Shown here: in pieces, positions 51,045 to 58,088 of the stretch
Numbering within the stretch: position 1 is the stretch's first letter
Layout of the letters: each line of letters begins with the position of its first letter
Assembly: GCF_009909185.1 (NCBI RefSeq)
Contig: NZ_JAAAMV010000011.1
Location: 99,357 to 163,356 of the forward strand
From: Paenibacillus glycinis
GTDB taxonomy: Bacteria > Bacillota > Bacilli > Paenibacillales > Paenibacillaceae
DNA length: 64,000 bases
Direction: 5' to 3'
Position numbers and translations under genes: made by a program
The notes under the pieces: generated by a model
Databases searched by the model: none
Seen by the model: only the letters and a program-made list of their open reading frames with translations
Told to the model about the DNA's origin: nothing

Positions 51045-51785
51045 ATGGATAGCGTCAAGATTCTGGGCGTTCCATTCTCGAAAATGACGCTTTCGGATAC
51101 GGTGAAGCTGCTGCAGGGGGAGCTCGCGGGCGAACATAGGTCGCAGCCGGGACCGTTCCATCTGATTACGGCCAATCCCGAGATCGTGATGGCGGCAAAG
51201 CAGCAGCCGGAGCTGCGGCGGATCGTCGACGCGGCGGACCTGATTACGCCGGACGGCATCGGCGTCGTGCTCGCGGCCAAGTGGCAGGGCACGCAGATCC
51301 CGGAGCGCGTGACGGGCTATGATTTGCTGATTCGTCTATTGGAAGGCGCGGCGACGCGCGGCTTCTCGCTGTACGTCGTCGGCGCGGACGAGGAGACGAA
51401 CGCGAAGGCCGTCGGCATCATCGAGGCGAAGTACCCCGGCGTGGAGATCGTCGGCCGGCAGAACGGCTACTTCAAGGGTGCCCAGGAAGAGGAGCTCGTG
51501 GCGGATATCGAACGGAAGCGGCCGGATCTCTTGATCGTCGCGCTCGGCGCGCCGAATGCCGAACGCTGGATCTACAAGCACAAGAGCCGGTTGTCGGCGA
51601 AGGTCGCCTTCGGCGTCGGCGGCAGCCTCGACGTCATCGCGGGCAAGGTGAAGCGCGCGCCCGTCATCTGGCAGAAGCTGAACGTCGAGTGGCTGTACCG
51701 GCTGCTGAAGCAGCCTTCGCGCTGGCGCCGCCAGCTGGTGCTGCCGAAGTTCGCGCTTACCATTCTGATGACCCGCCGCCGCTGA
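51045..51785 (+). CDS. tagA: WecG/TagA/CpsF-family glycosyltransferase
   Basis: A 246-residue GT26-family enzyme. In B. subtilis TagA adds N-acetylmannosamine to lipid-linked GlcNAc, the first committed step of teichoic acid linkage-unit synthesis. Family motifs: 'VKILGVPFSKMTLSDTV', 'FHLITANPEIVMAAKQQPEL', 'ADLITPDGIGVVLAAKW' with the catalytic Asp, 'LIVALGAPNAERWIYKHK', 'FGVGGSLDVIAGKVKRAP' and the membrane-associating basic C-terminus 'LLKQPSRWRRQL'. AGGAAGGTGAAGG precedes ATG 51045. An extended -10 (TGCTACAAT) lies at 51000-51008. No other wall-polymer genes are adjacent. Confidence 0.93.
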   Translation: MDSVKILGVPFSKMTLSDTVKLLQGELAGEHRSQPGPFHLITANPEIVMAAKQQPELRRIVDAADLITPDGIGVVLAAKWQGTQIPERVTGYDLLIRLLEGAATRGFSLYVVGADEETNAKAVGIIEAKYPGVEIVGRQNGYFKGAQEEELVADIERKRPDLLIVALGAPNAERWIYKHKSRLSAKVAFGVGGSLDVIAGKVKRAPVIWQKLNVEWLYRLLKQPSRWRRQLVLPKFALTILMTRRR

Positions 51786-51852
51786 TCGTTGCAGGATAGA
51801 TGCGGATTTTGAGGACGGCAGACCGTGGCCGGGAAGAAGTCTAACGGCATGC

Positions 51853-51884
51853 AAAAAGGACAGCCCCCGGGGGCTGTCCTTTCG
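51853..51884. terminator. Bidirectional terminator between tagA and ferritin genes
   Basis: AAAGGACAGCCCCC and GGGGGCTGTCCTTT form a perfect palindrome with A-rich and T-rich flanks, between convergent genes. Confidence 0.9.
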
Positions 51885-51909
51885 TGCGTTTGGCATTGGA
51901 TTCGAAGCG

Positions 51910-52419
51910 TTACGCGTTGGTCGGCGGCACGAACGTCCGTCCCGCGAACTCCGTGTCGAGCATGAAGAACGCGTTGCTGTCCGTGTCGATGCGCTTCAGC
52001 TTGTTGATGATGCTGTCGAACATCGCTTCTTCCTCGACCTGCTCGTCGATGAACCATTTCAGAAACTGGATGGTCGCATGCTCGCGGTCGTTCATGGCGA
52101 GATCCGACAGATGATAGATGCGCTTGGTGACTTCTTGCTCGTGGTGATAGGCGTGCTCGAACGCCTCGAGAACGGAGCTATAGTCATTGTTGGGTGTGCC
52201 CATGCCGTCCAGCTTGACGCGCTTGCCGCGGTCATTGAGATACTTGTACATTTTCATCGCGTGGAAACGTTCTTCCTCGGCTTGCACGATAAAGAAATTC
52301 GCGAAGCCGTCCAGGCTTTCGCCGGAGCAATAGGCGGCAATCGCCAGATACACGTGCGCGGAATAAAACTCGAAGTTCAGCTGCTCGTTCAAAGCCTCGC
52401 TGAGCGTTTCGTTCATCAT
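51910..52419 (-). CDS. ftnA: Non-heme ferritin
   Basis: A 169-residue iron-storage protein. Two adjacent ATG codons (52419, 52416) follow AGGGAGGTG. The four-helix bundle carries ferroxidase residues: the Glu in 'NEQLNFEFYSAHVYLAIAAY' (quoted region residues 11-30), Glu and His in 'QAEEERFHAMKMYKYL', and Glu residues in 'YHHEQEVTKRIYHLSDLA' and 'FIDEQVEEEAMF'. It stores Fe as ferric mineral inside a 24-mer shell. It is co-oriented with the iron-responsive DUF1450 gene upstream, 109 bases away. Confidence 0.94.
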   Translation of the reverse strand: MMNETLSEALNEQLNFEFYSAHVYLAIAAYCSGESLDGFANFFIVQAEEERFHAMKMYKYLNDRGKRVKLDGMGTPNNDYSSVLEAFEHAYHHEQEVTKRIYHLSDLAMNDREHATIQFLKWFIDEQVEEEAMFDSIINKLKRIDTDSNAFFMLDTEFAGRTFVPPTNA

Positions 52420-52528
52420 CGGCCGCACCTCCCTTTTCAATATGGTCGCAGGTAAACGCAAAGAGAAGAAGGTCGTCGGATCCTGGCGATCCGGCGCTTC
52501 TTCTCCTATCGTACCATACTATTCCATA

Positions 52529-52753
52529 TTAGCCTATCCGATGCTTCAGCTTCGCATACAGAACGTCCGCGGTCGGGGCGACGACGACTTCGGTCTTGCC
52601 GATCAGAACCATGCATTGCTTGGCGCACAGCCTGCAGTTGCCGAGACAGTCCTTCTTCTTCTGCTTCAAATCGGGGAACTCCTGCTTCAGCGACTTGAAC
52701 ACGGATTTGGAGCCATGCTTGAAGTTGCGGCAGCAGTATTTGATTTTCTTCAT
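52529..52753 (-). CDS. DUF1450 small cysteine-rich protein under Fur control
   Basis: A 74-residue basic protein with Cys7-Cys8 and a cluster 'DCLGNCRLCAKQCMVLIGKT' holding four cysteines spaced C-x3-C-x2-C-x3-C. The C-terminus is 'TADVLYAKLKHRIG'. This matches DUF1450 (YuzB/YneR-like small proteins). The cysteines could bind iron, zinc or an Fe-S cluster; this is inference. The gene has a strong promoter overlapped by a near-consensus Fur box, so it should be induced by iron starvation. It lies upstream of the ferritin gene on the same strand. Confidence 0.88.
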   Translation of the reverse strand: MKKIKYCCRNFKHGSKSVFKSLKQEFPDLKQKKKDCLGNCRLCAKQCMVLIGKTEVVVAPTADVLYAKLKHRIG

Positions 52754-52800
52754 GCGTCCGGAACCTGCCTCTCTGCTTGAAGCGCGCTTTTCTATTTCTA

Positions 52801-52829
52801 ATGATAGTAATTCTCATTCTCACTGTCAA
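52801..52829 (-). promoter_or_regulatory. Promoter of the DUF1450 gene
   Basis: On the minus strand: TTGACA (52829-52824), a 17-base spacer, TATCAT (52806-52801). The start codon is about 48 bases further on. Confidence 0.8.
52802..52816. promoter_or_regulatory. Fur box
   Basis: TGATAGTAATTCTCA fits the 7-1-7 Fur consensus TGATAATNATTATCA at all but two positions. It covers the -10 box and spacer of the DUF1450 promoter, as expected for iron-dependent repression. Confidence 0.8.
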
Positions 52830-52856
52830 TCGAAAAATCGGCGCGCCTGCCCATCC

Positions 52857-52885
52857 TTTACTTCCCTTGCCCGCTGGCTTATGAT
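52857..52885 (+). promoter_or_regulatory. Promoter of the ywbE-yhcH genes
   Basis: TTTACT, a 17-base spacer, then TATGAT (52880-52885), 40 bases before the ywbE start and divergent from the DUF1450 promoter. Confidence 0.6.
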
Positions 52886-52925
52886 GGGGAGCAGAAAAAC
52901 GCAAACGAGAAGGAGTACTCTCCGC

Positions 52926-53135
52926 ATGAGCTTAAACGGACAACAACGCGCCAACATTAGACCGGGCTTGACGGTCGATATCGTACTGAAGCAAGACCAG
53001 GCGACGGGCCGTCTGACCCGCGGCGTCGTCAAGGACATTTTGACGAATTCGCCGAACCATCCGCACGGCATCAAGGTACGCCTGCAGAGCGGCGACGTAG
53101 GCAGGGTCAAGGCGATCATTCCCGAGGGAGGCTAA
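52926..53135 (+). CDS. ywbE: YwbE family protein
   Basis: A 69-residue protein of the YwbE family (DUF2196): 'QQRANIRPGLTVDIVLKQDQ', 'ATGRLTRGVVKDILTNSP', 'HPHGIKVRLQSGDVGRVKAI'. Small beta-rich fold with KOW-like character. Function is unknown. GAGAAGGAGTA precedes the start by about 9 bases. The yhcH-type gene begins 5 bases after its stop, so they form an operon. Confidence 0.92.
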   Translation: MSLNGQQRANIRPGLTVDIVLKQDQATGRLTRGVVKDILTNSPNHPHGIKVRLQSGDVGRVKAIIPEGG

Positions 53136-53140
53136 ATGCG

Positions 53141-53620
53141 ATGATTTTCAGCGATATGAACAATTGGGAACGGGAAAAGCATACGTTTCCCGCGGCCGTC
53201 AGGCGCGCGATCGAGCGGCTGCAAAGCACGGATCTGGACGCGCTGCCCGCAGGGCGGCACGAGTTCGGCGAACCGGGCATGCATCTGCTGATCAATGAAC
53301 CGGAGACGCGGCCGTGGCGGGAAGTCAAGCCGGAGACGCATCTGCTGCATACGGATATCCAACTGCTGCTGCAGGGCCGCGAGCAGATGCGCGTCGCCAA
53401 AGTATCCGAGGATCAGATCGTCACGGACAACCGTTACGACGCGCAGGATATCGCGTTCTACGACGAGGTGCTGGGCGAGAACGCGCTCTATCTGCGGCCG
53501 GGCGATTTCGTCGTGTTGTTCCCGACGGATATCCACCGCCCGAACTGCTCGGCGGAAGAAGACATGCCGATCCGCAAGGCGGTCGTGAAAATTCACCGGG
53601 ACGCGCTCGCCGGCGATTGA
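53141..53620 (+). CDS. YhcH/YjgK/YiaL family protein
   Basis: A 159-residue cupin-fold protein. Family landmarks are 'GMHLLINEPETRPWREVKPE', 'THLLHTDIQLLLQGREQMRV', 'FVVLFPTDIHRPNCSAEE' and 'PIRKAVVKI'. Conserved His, Glu and Asp residues in these segments form a metal site; E. coli relatives are linked to sialic-acid and other sugar catabolism. No such genes are nearby. The ribosome binding site GAGGGAGG overlaps the end of ywbE. Confidence 0.92.
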   Translation: MIFSDMNNWEREKHTFPAAVRRAIERLQSTDLDALPAGRHEFGEPGMHLLINEPETRPWREVKPETHLLHTDIQLLLQGREQMRVAKVSEDQIVTDNRYDAQDIAFYDEVLGENALYLRPGDFVVLFPTDIHRPNCSAEEDMPIRKAVVKIHRDALAGD

Positions 53621-53637
53621 TCCGCGATTGGCGGCGT

Positions 53638-53666
53638 TTGCAACGGCGGCGCAAAATAGGTAGGAT
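53638..53666 (+). promoter_or_regulatory. Promoter of the CcdC-like gene
   Basis: TTGCAA, a 17-base spacer, then TAGGAT (53661-53666); the gene starts at 53718. Confidence 0.5.
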
Positions 53667-53717
53667 AAGAGAGAAGTTGTCGAATCGACCAAGCCATTGC
53701 TCTAAAGGAGTGCGCCC

Positions 53718-54224
53718 ATGATGAGCTTTCTTCCGAACTCCGTATCGTTCGGCCATGTCGCGTCGATCGTCGTCACGCTGCTTTCCGGCGTCGCGGTCAT
53801 GTTCCTGCGGCTTCGCGCGAGCAATCGTCCCACGACGATGCGCAAAATCATCATCCCGCCGCTCGGCATGTCCACTGGGTTTCTCATGTTCGTCGCGCCG
53901 ATGACGCACGTGCCGTGGACGTGGGCGCTGATCGCGTTCGCCGCGGGCGCCACGGTCTTCGCCTATCCGCTGATCCGGACGTCCAAGCTGGAGCGGATCG
54001 GGGACGAGATCGTGCTGAAACGGTCCAAAATGTTCGTGTTCATCCTGCTCGGACTATTGATCGTCCGACTGCTGGTCCATGACGCGGTGGAGTCCAAGGT
54101 GTCGATTCCGCAGACGGGGGCGCTGTTCTTCGTGCTGGCGTTCGGCATGATCGTCGTATGGCGCGTGGCCATGCTGCGGGAATTCATGAAATTGAAGCGG
54201 GAAACCGCCGCGGAATACAGTTGA
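53718..54224 (+). CDS. CcdC-like (DUF1453) membrane protein
   Basis: A 168-residue protein with about five membrane helices: residues 12-32, 45-65, 68-88, 105-122 and 135-152. Motifs of the CcdC family are 'RLRASNRPTTMRKIIIPPLG', 'STGFLMFVAPMTHVPWTWAL' and 'DEIVLKRSKMFVFILLGLL'. B. subtilis CcdC sits in the cytochrome c maturation ccdA locus but is not essential for it; here no cytochrome genes are near. AAAGGAG lies 7 bases before the first of two ATG codons. The -35 box of the ohrR promoter overlaps its stop codon. Confidence 0.9.
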   Translation: MMSFLPNSVSFGHVASIVVTLLSGVAVMFLRLRASNRPTTMRKIIIPPLGMSTGFLMFVAPMTHVPWTWALIAFAAGATVFAYPLIRTSKLERIGDEIVLKRSKMFVFILLGLLIVRLLVHDAVESKVSIPQTGALFFVLAFGMIVVWRVAMLREFMKLKRETAAEYS

Positions 54225-54249
54225 CAGTCCTACCGTCAGCTGATATTCT
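54221..54249 (+). promoter_or_regulatory. Promoter of ohrR
   Basis: TTGACA at 54221-54226, a 17-base spacer, and TATTCT at 54244-54249 preceded by TGA. The predicted start site lies inside the OhrR operator. Confidence 0.8.
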
Positions 54250-54258
54250 AACCACATA

Positions 54259-54281
54259 AATTGCATGCAATTAAATTGCAT
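54259..54281. promoter_or_regulatory. OhrR operator
   Basis: ATGCAATT-A-AATTGCAT at 54265-54281 is a perfect 17-bp palindrome and closely matches the Bacillus OhrR operator core (CAATT-A-AATTG). The overlapping AATTGCATGCAATT (54259-54272) is a second perfect palindrome. The position at the start site implies autorepression. Confidence 0.85.
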
Positions 54282-54325
54282 TCACAAGCCGATAGACGAA
54301 TGCTGCGGAAAGAGGGATAGACAAG

Positions 54326-54781
54326 ATGGATAAGAGCGCGCTGCTTGAGCTGGACAATCAGCTCTGTTTTGCCCTCTATGCCTGTTCGCGCGAGGTAACG
54401 AAGCTGTATCGTCCATTCCTGGATGAGCTTGGCATCACGTATACGCAGTATGTCACCCTGCTCGCGCTGTGGGAGAAGGACGAAGTGGCCGTGAAGGAGC
54501 TTGGGCGCAGGCTGTACCTGGATTCGGGCACGCTGACGCCGCTGCTCAAGAAGCTCGAAGGGCTGAAGCTGCTCAGGCGCGAGCGCGACCCGCAGGACGA
54601 GCGCAGCGTCATCGTCCGTCTGACGCCCGAAGGGCGGGCGCTGAAGGAGCGGGCCGCGGAGATTCCGGAGCGCGTCTTCTGCCAGACGAGCCTCACCCCG
54701 GAGGGGATCGAATCGCTGCGCGATCAGCTGCGCAAGTTGACGGTCGAAGCGCACACGCAATCCTGCGACGCCGGGCTATAG
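54326..54781 (+). CDS. ohrR: Organic hydroperoxide-sensing repressor OhrR (MarR family)
   Basis: A 151-residue MarR-type repressor. 'LELDNQLCFALYACSREVTK' carries the redox-sensing Cys14, equivalent to Cys15 of B. subtilis OhrR. 'LDELGITYTQYVTLLALWE' positions the tyrosines that hydrogen-bond the cysteine. The winged helix is 'VKELGRRLYLDSGTLTPLLK' with 'RERDPQDERSVIVRLT'. A further Cys near residue 129 and one at 147 might allow disulfide formation. Oxidation by organic peroxides releases the DNA. Its operator is directly upstream. The usual partner gene ohrA is not in the window. Confidence 0.95.
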   Translation: MDKSALLELDNQLCFALYACSREVTKLYRPFLDELGITYTQYVTLLALWEKDEVAVKELGRRLYLDSGTLTPLLKKLEGLKLLRRERDPQDERSVIVRLTPEGRALKERAAEIPERVFCQTSLTPEGIESLRDQLRKLTVEAHTQSCDAGL

Positions 54782-54805
54782 GCTTCGGCCGTCAATCGCA
54801 TATGG

Positions 54806-54857
54806 CAAACAAACAGCGGCTGCTTCCGTTTTCGACGGGGCAGCCGCTGTTTGTTTG
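54806..54857. terminator. Bidirectional terminator after ohrR
   Basis: CAAACAAACAGCGGCTGC and GCAGCCGCTGTTTGTTTG form a perfect 18-bp stem with a 16-base loop, between two convergent genes. Confidence 0.9.
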
Positions 54858-54894
54858 CGCTCGTTTCGAAACTTGTATCCTGCGGCCAATGACG

Positions 54895-55476
54895 TCAGCC
54901 TTCCCACCATATCATGTTGGTAAAGGAGGCGAGCACGCCGGCTACGCTGAGCGCCGCGCTGACCGTGATGGAGATGTTCTGGTTCGGCGGGACGATGAGG
55001 CCTCCGCCGTAATCGAAGCTGAACATGCCCGGGTTGAGCGGGAATTCGAGGAAGTTCGTGCCGGCCGTGATCGCGCTCGTGGAGGATCTCGCCGTCACGA
55101 CGCTTGTCGCGGCGCTGCCGAACTGCGTATTGAACGGCGTCAGCGTCGACGGGGACGCGATCGTTCCGGCGCGCGTGAGCGTCAGCGATCCGCTGAAGGA
55201 AGAGAGCAGGCTGAGCGAGATGCCGACGCCGCCCGTGATGCGAGAGACGTAGAGGTTCCGGCCGCTGCCGGCGGGATTCGAGACCTGCATGGCCGCGACG
55301 ACGGAGCCGCCGAGCAGTCCCAGCGAAGACGAGGTGGAGAAGCTGGAGATGTATTCCCGCGCGTTGACGGTCGCGTTGTTGTCGGGCGGGGCGACCACGC
55401 CCGGCGCGGCGTACGTATTGACCAACCGTCCGAAGAAATTGCTGTTGCTTTGGTCGAATATAAAATGGTTCGGCAC
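54895..55476 (-). CDS. Gly/Ser/Thr-rich beta protein, paralogue A
   Basis: A 193-residue protein starting at GTG 55476, 9 bases after GGGAGG. It opens MPNHFIFDQSNSNFFGRLV and has no signal peptide. The main part is rich in Ser, Thr, Ala, Gly and short hydrophobic strands: 'MQVSNPAGSGRNLYVSRITG', 'FNTQFGSAATSVVTARSS', 'GGLIVPPNQNISITVSAAL', ending 'TNMIWWEG'. These blocks align one by one with the next gene (177 aa), so the two are paralogues. Composition suggests an extracellular or coat beta-sandwich. I do not recognise a characterised family. It ends at the ohrR terminator. Confidence 0.85.
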   Translation of the reverse strand: MPNHFIFDQSNSNFFGRLVNTYAAPGVVAPPDNNATVNAREYISSFSTSSSLGLLGGSVVAAMQVSNPAGSGRNLYVSRITGGVGISLSLLSSFSGSLTLTRAGTIASPSTLTPFNTQFGSAATSVVTARSSTSAITAGTNFLEFPLNPGMFSFDYGGGLIVPPNQNISITVSAALSVAGVLASFTNMIWWEG

Positions 55477-55480
55477 GCCG

Positions 55481-56014
55481 CTACGCCTCCCACCAGGTGA
55501 GATTGATCGAGCCGGTCAGCGCGACGGTGCCGAGCGTCATGGAAATCGTCTGGTTCGCCTGCACGACGAGACCGCCCGCGAAGTCGATTAAGTACATCCC
55601 TGCCGTAATCTGCATGACCATGGCCGTCGTGGGCGCGCCGCCGAGCGTGCCCGTATTCTGTCGGGTCGTGGCAACGCTCGTCGTGGCGCTGCCGAATAAA
55701 GCGTTGAACGGGACAGGCGTCGTGCCGCCCGTGATCGTGCCGCCGGAGGCGATCGCCAGCGTCGCCGCGGCGGTCGTGCCGCCGGATATACGGGAGATAT
55801 AGAGCCTTTTTCCGCTGCCCGAAGGATTGGTCGCCTGAAGCATCAGCGAGTTGCCGGCGCCGACGGCGACGCTCCCGGTATTCAATAGGAAGAGAAAGCC
55901 GCTCTTGGCGGCGTCGAGTTCAGGGGGGCCGTTGATGCCGGGCGCGGTAAAGACGTTGTTTTGCTGCATATAGACGGGATTATGTTCGGTATTAAACACG
56001 TTGTAATTGTTCAT
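55481..56014 (-). CDS. Gly/Ser/Thr-rich beta protein, paralogue B
   Basis: A 177-residue protein. ATG at 56014 follows AGAGGTG by 4 bases; a longer frame to 56035 covers that site. It starts MNNYNVFNTEHNPVYMQQNN with no signal peptide. Matching blocks with the neighbouring paralogue are 'LQATNPSGSGKRLYISRISG', 'FNALFGSATTSVATTRQNT', 'GGLVVQANQTISMTLGTVA' and the end 'SINLTWWEA'. It lies 4 bases upstream of that gene on the same strand, so they form a two-gene operon. It is divergent from the DUF6385-like genes. Function unknown. Confidence 0.85.
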   Translation of the reverse strand: MNNYNVFNTEHNPVYMQQNNVFTAPGINGPPELDAAKSGFLFLLNTGSVAVGAGNSLMLQATNPSGSGKRLYISRISGGTTAAATLAIASGGTITGGTTPVPFNALFGSATTSVATTRQNTGTLGGAPTTAMVMQITAGMYLIDFAGGLVVQANQTISMTLGTVALTGSINLTWWEA

Positions 56015-56174
56015 GCAGCACCTCTTTCTCGTCAAGTCGGCCTGCCGCGTGGCAAGGTATTCTTATGCAGTATATGGGGCATGCTCCCTTTACCGACATG
56101 GGGAAATATGGAATTCGACAAAAAGGGGCCTCTCAACCCGCGGACAGCTGCCGTTTCCGTGGAAGAGTTGAAAA

Positions 56175-56183
56175 CATAAAGTA
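56175..56183 (+). promoter_or_regulatory. Possible sigma-K type -10 element
   Basis: CATAAAGTA matches the sigma-K -10 pattern CATA-N3-TA, 30 bases before the next start codon. A proper -35 AC at the right distance is not evident. On the opposite strand CATATACT (56076-56069) and CATAAGAATA (56067-56058) also contain CATA cores ahead of the divergent pair. Confidence 0.3.
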
Positions 56184-56212
56184 GAGAAGCGTTACGCTAA
56201 GGGGAAGATGAT

Positions 56213-56653
56213 ATGAAAAAAAAGTCCCGGCGCTGTCACCAGCAGGAGAGAAGCAGCATCTTTCCCCTGCGTTGCAACAAGAACGGCGCATCGAAGCATC
56301 CTTGCAAAAGAAAGAAAAGCCGGCCGGCAAGCAGCATCTATTCGGAACAGGTTTTTCTGGAGGTCTCCACGACGGACGATTTCGTCGCGCTGCCCGCACA
56401 GGATACCTCGAATAAATCCGTGTATTCGTATGCCGTCGTCAATCGGGGAAGCGAGCCTGCGCTAGCGCAGGTGGAAATCGGCCCCAACGGCAGGGATTAC
56501 ACGGTGGACGTGGAGGAAATCGTGCCGAATGGGCAAACGGCCGTGGTCGTGCCGGTACGCTTTCAAGCGTTTACCCGGCTGCTCGTGAAATCCATGCACG
56601 AGGGCAAGCCGACGGGAGTCACCGTTTATTTTCAGTCGCAAAGGATCACCTAA
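56213..56653 (+). CDS. Small DUF6385-like protein with cationic Cys-containing N-terminus
   Basis: A 146-residue protein. Residues 1-45 are strongly basic with three cysteines (MKKKSRRCHQQERSSIFPLR, then a KRKK stretch) and are not a signal peptide. Residues about 46-146 form a beta domain: 'YSYAVVNRGSEPALAQVEIG', 'PNGRDYTVDVEEIVPNGQTA', 'VVVPVRFQAFTRLLVKSM', 'VTVYFQSQRIT'. The same blocks occur at the C-terminus of the next gene product, which I recall as DUF6385. AAGGGGAAG precedes the start. The cationic arm could bind an anionic polymer or nucleic acid; this is inference. Confidence 0.8.
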   Translation: MKKKSRRCHQQERSSIFPLRCNKNGASKHPCKRKKSRPASSIYSEQVFLEVSTTDDFVALPAQDTSNKSVYSYAVVNRGSEPALAQVEIGPNGRDYTVDVEEIVPNGQTAVVVPVRFQAFTRLLVKSMHEGKPTGVTVYFQSQRIT

Positions 56654-56706
56654 ATCATGAGAACCGGAAGTGAGCGAACTATCTAGTGAAAGTAGAGTGA
56701 GGAACG

Positions 56707-58071
56707 ATGCCGAATTTTTCTTCTTTTAACCCGAATCCAGACAAACTGCGCACGTTAATATTCGGTCAGGACGATACGCTGACGCCGCAGCCGGTAGCAA
56801 CGGATACGGCCGGCCATATACTGAATATTATTCTGGATGGTACGATCAGCAGCATCTCCGGCGTGACGATTACGGGCGGTACGGTGTCCGTCGGCACGAT
56901 CGGCAACCTGTTGAACGGAACGATTACGAGCGTGATGGGCGCAACGATCACGGCGGGAACGTTGACAAGCGTGCTCGGCGCAACGATTACGGCGGGCACG
57001 CTGACGAACCTGCTGAACGGTACGATCACCAGCGTGATGGGCGCGACGATCACCGCCGGTACGGTGGCGATCTCGGGCGGAACGGTGAGCGTCGGCACGA
57101 TCGACAATCTGCTGGACGGAACATTGACGAGCGTGATGGGTGCGACGATCACGGCTGGTACGATCGATAACTTGCTGGATGGCACGCTCACGAGCGTGAT
57201 GGGCGCAACGATCACGGCGGGAACGCTGACGAACTTGCTGAATGGAACGCTGACAAGCGTGCTTGGTGCGACAATCACGGCAGGAACGTTGACGAACCTG
57301 CTGAACGGTACGATTACGAGCGTGATGGGTGCTACGATCACCGCCGGTACGGTAGCGATCTCGGGCGGAACGGTGAGCGTAGGGACGATCGACAACCTGC
57401 TGGATGGAACGTTGACGAGCGTGATGGGTGCGACGATTACGGCTGGTACTTTGACCAGCGTGCTTGGTGCGACAATCACGGCAGGAACGTTGACGAACCT
57501 GCTGAACGGTACGATTACGAGCGTGATGGGCGCGACGATCACCGCCGGTACGGTAGCGATCTCGGGCGGAACGGTGAGCGTAGGGACGATCGACAACCTG
57601 CTCAATGGAACGTTGACGAGCGTGCTTGGCGCGACGATCACGGCAGGAACGCTGACGAATCTGCTGAACGGCACGATCACGAGCGTGCTTGGCGCGACGA
57701 TCACGGGGGGAACGCTCAGCAGCTTGACGTCGATCTCGCAGAAAAGCTTTGTCGAGCAGGCGAATACGGCGCTTGTGACGGCCAATGCGTTTACGGCGCT
57801 TAATCCGGTGACGACGAGCGTGCTCGGCACGTATTCCTTCTTCGTCTACAACCGGGGACCGGGCACGAACAAAGCGGACGCCCGCGTAGAAATCAGCGCG
57901 GACGGCACCAACTGGTACGCGGACGTGGATACGTCGACGGGGATTTCCGCCGGCAGCGTGGATGTTCTCGTACCGCAGCGGTTCCTGAAATACACCCGGC
58001 TGGCCTACAGATCGTCCGCCGCGGGAAACTCGACGACCGTCGACGTGTACTTTAACGCGCAAGGCACTTAA
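56707..58071 (+). CDS. Thr/Gly-rich tandem-repeat surface-type protein with DUF6385-like C-terminus
   Basis: A 454-residue protein, no signal peptide or sorting signal. Residues 1-45 are a unique head ('LIFGQDDTLTPQPVATD'). Residues about 46-340 are repeats made of 13-residue units such as GTLTSVMGATITA mixed with 8-residue units GTLTNLLN and 'GTVAISGGTVSVGTIDNLLD'. The regular Gly-Thr-hydrophobic rhythm is what a beta-solenoid or fibrous stalk would show. Residues about 345-454 form the beta domain also present in the upstream gene: 'YSFFVYNRGPGTNKADARVE', 'VDVLVPQRFLKYTRLAY', 'TVDVYFNAQGT'. High Thr content offers many O-glycosylation sites, and three glycosyltransferase genes follow 17 bases later. 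A coat or exosporium fibre is the favoured guess. Confidence 0.85.
   Translation: MPNFSSFNPNPDKLRTLIFGQDDTLTPQPVATDTAGHILNIILDGTISSISGVTITGGTVSVGTIGNLLNGTITSVMGATITAGTLTSVLGATITAGTLTNLLNGTITSVMGATITAGTVAISGGTVSVGTIDNLLDGTLTSVMGATITAGTIDNLLDGTLTSVMGATITAGTLTNLLNGTLTSVLGATITAGTLTNLLNGTITSVMGATITAGTVAISGGTVSVGTIDNLLDGTLTSVMGATITAGTLTSVLGATITAGTLTNLLNGTITSVMGATITAGTVAISGGTVSVGTIDNLLNGTLTSVLGATITAGTLTNLLNGTITSVLGATITGGTLSSLTSISQKSFVEQANTALVTANAFTALNPVTTSVLGTYSFFVYNRGPGTNKADARVEISADGTNWYADVDTSTGISAGSVDVLVPQRFLKYTRLAYRSSAAGNSTTVDVYFNAQGT
56868..57719 (+). repeat. Nested tandem repeats inside the Thr/Gly-rich protein gene
   Basis: Short 39-bp (13-codon) and 24-bp (8-codon) units are combined into larger blocks. 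A block of about 120 bp, beginning 'ACGAACCTGCTGAACGGTAC' and spanning the GTVAISGGTVSV segment, occurs at about 57003, 57291 and 57492 with few differences. This points to growth by recombination or slippage. Confidence 0.95.
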
Positions 58072-58088
58072 TTTGGGAGCGTGATTCC

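Noticed and set aside
56868..57719. CRISPR-like direct repeats
   Set aside because: The repeats are multiples of three, lie inside one open reading frame and lack unique spacers.
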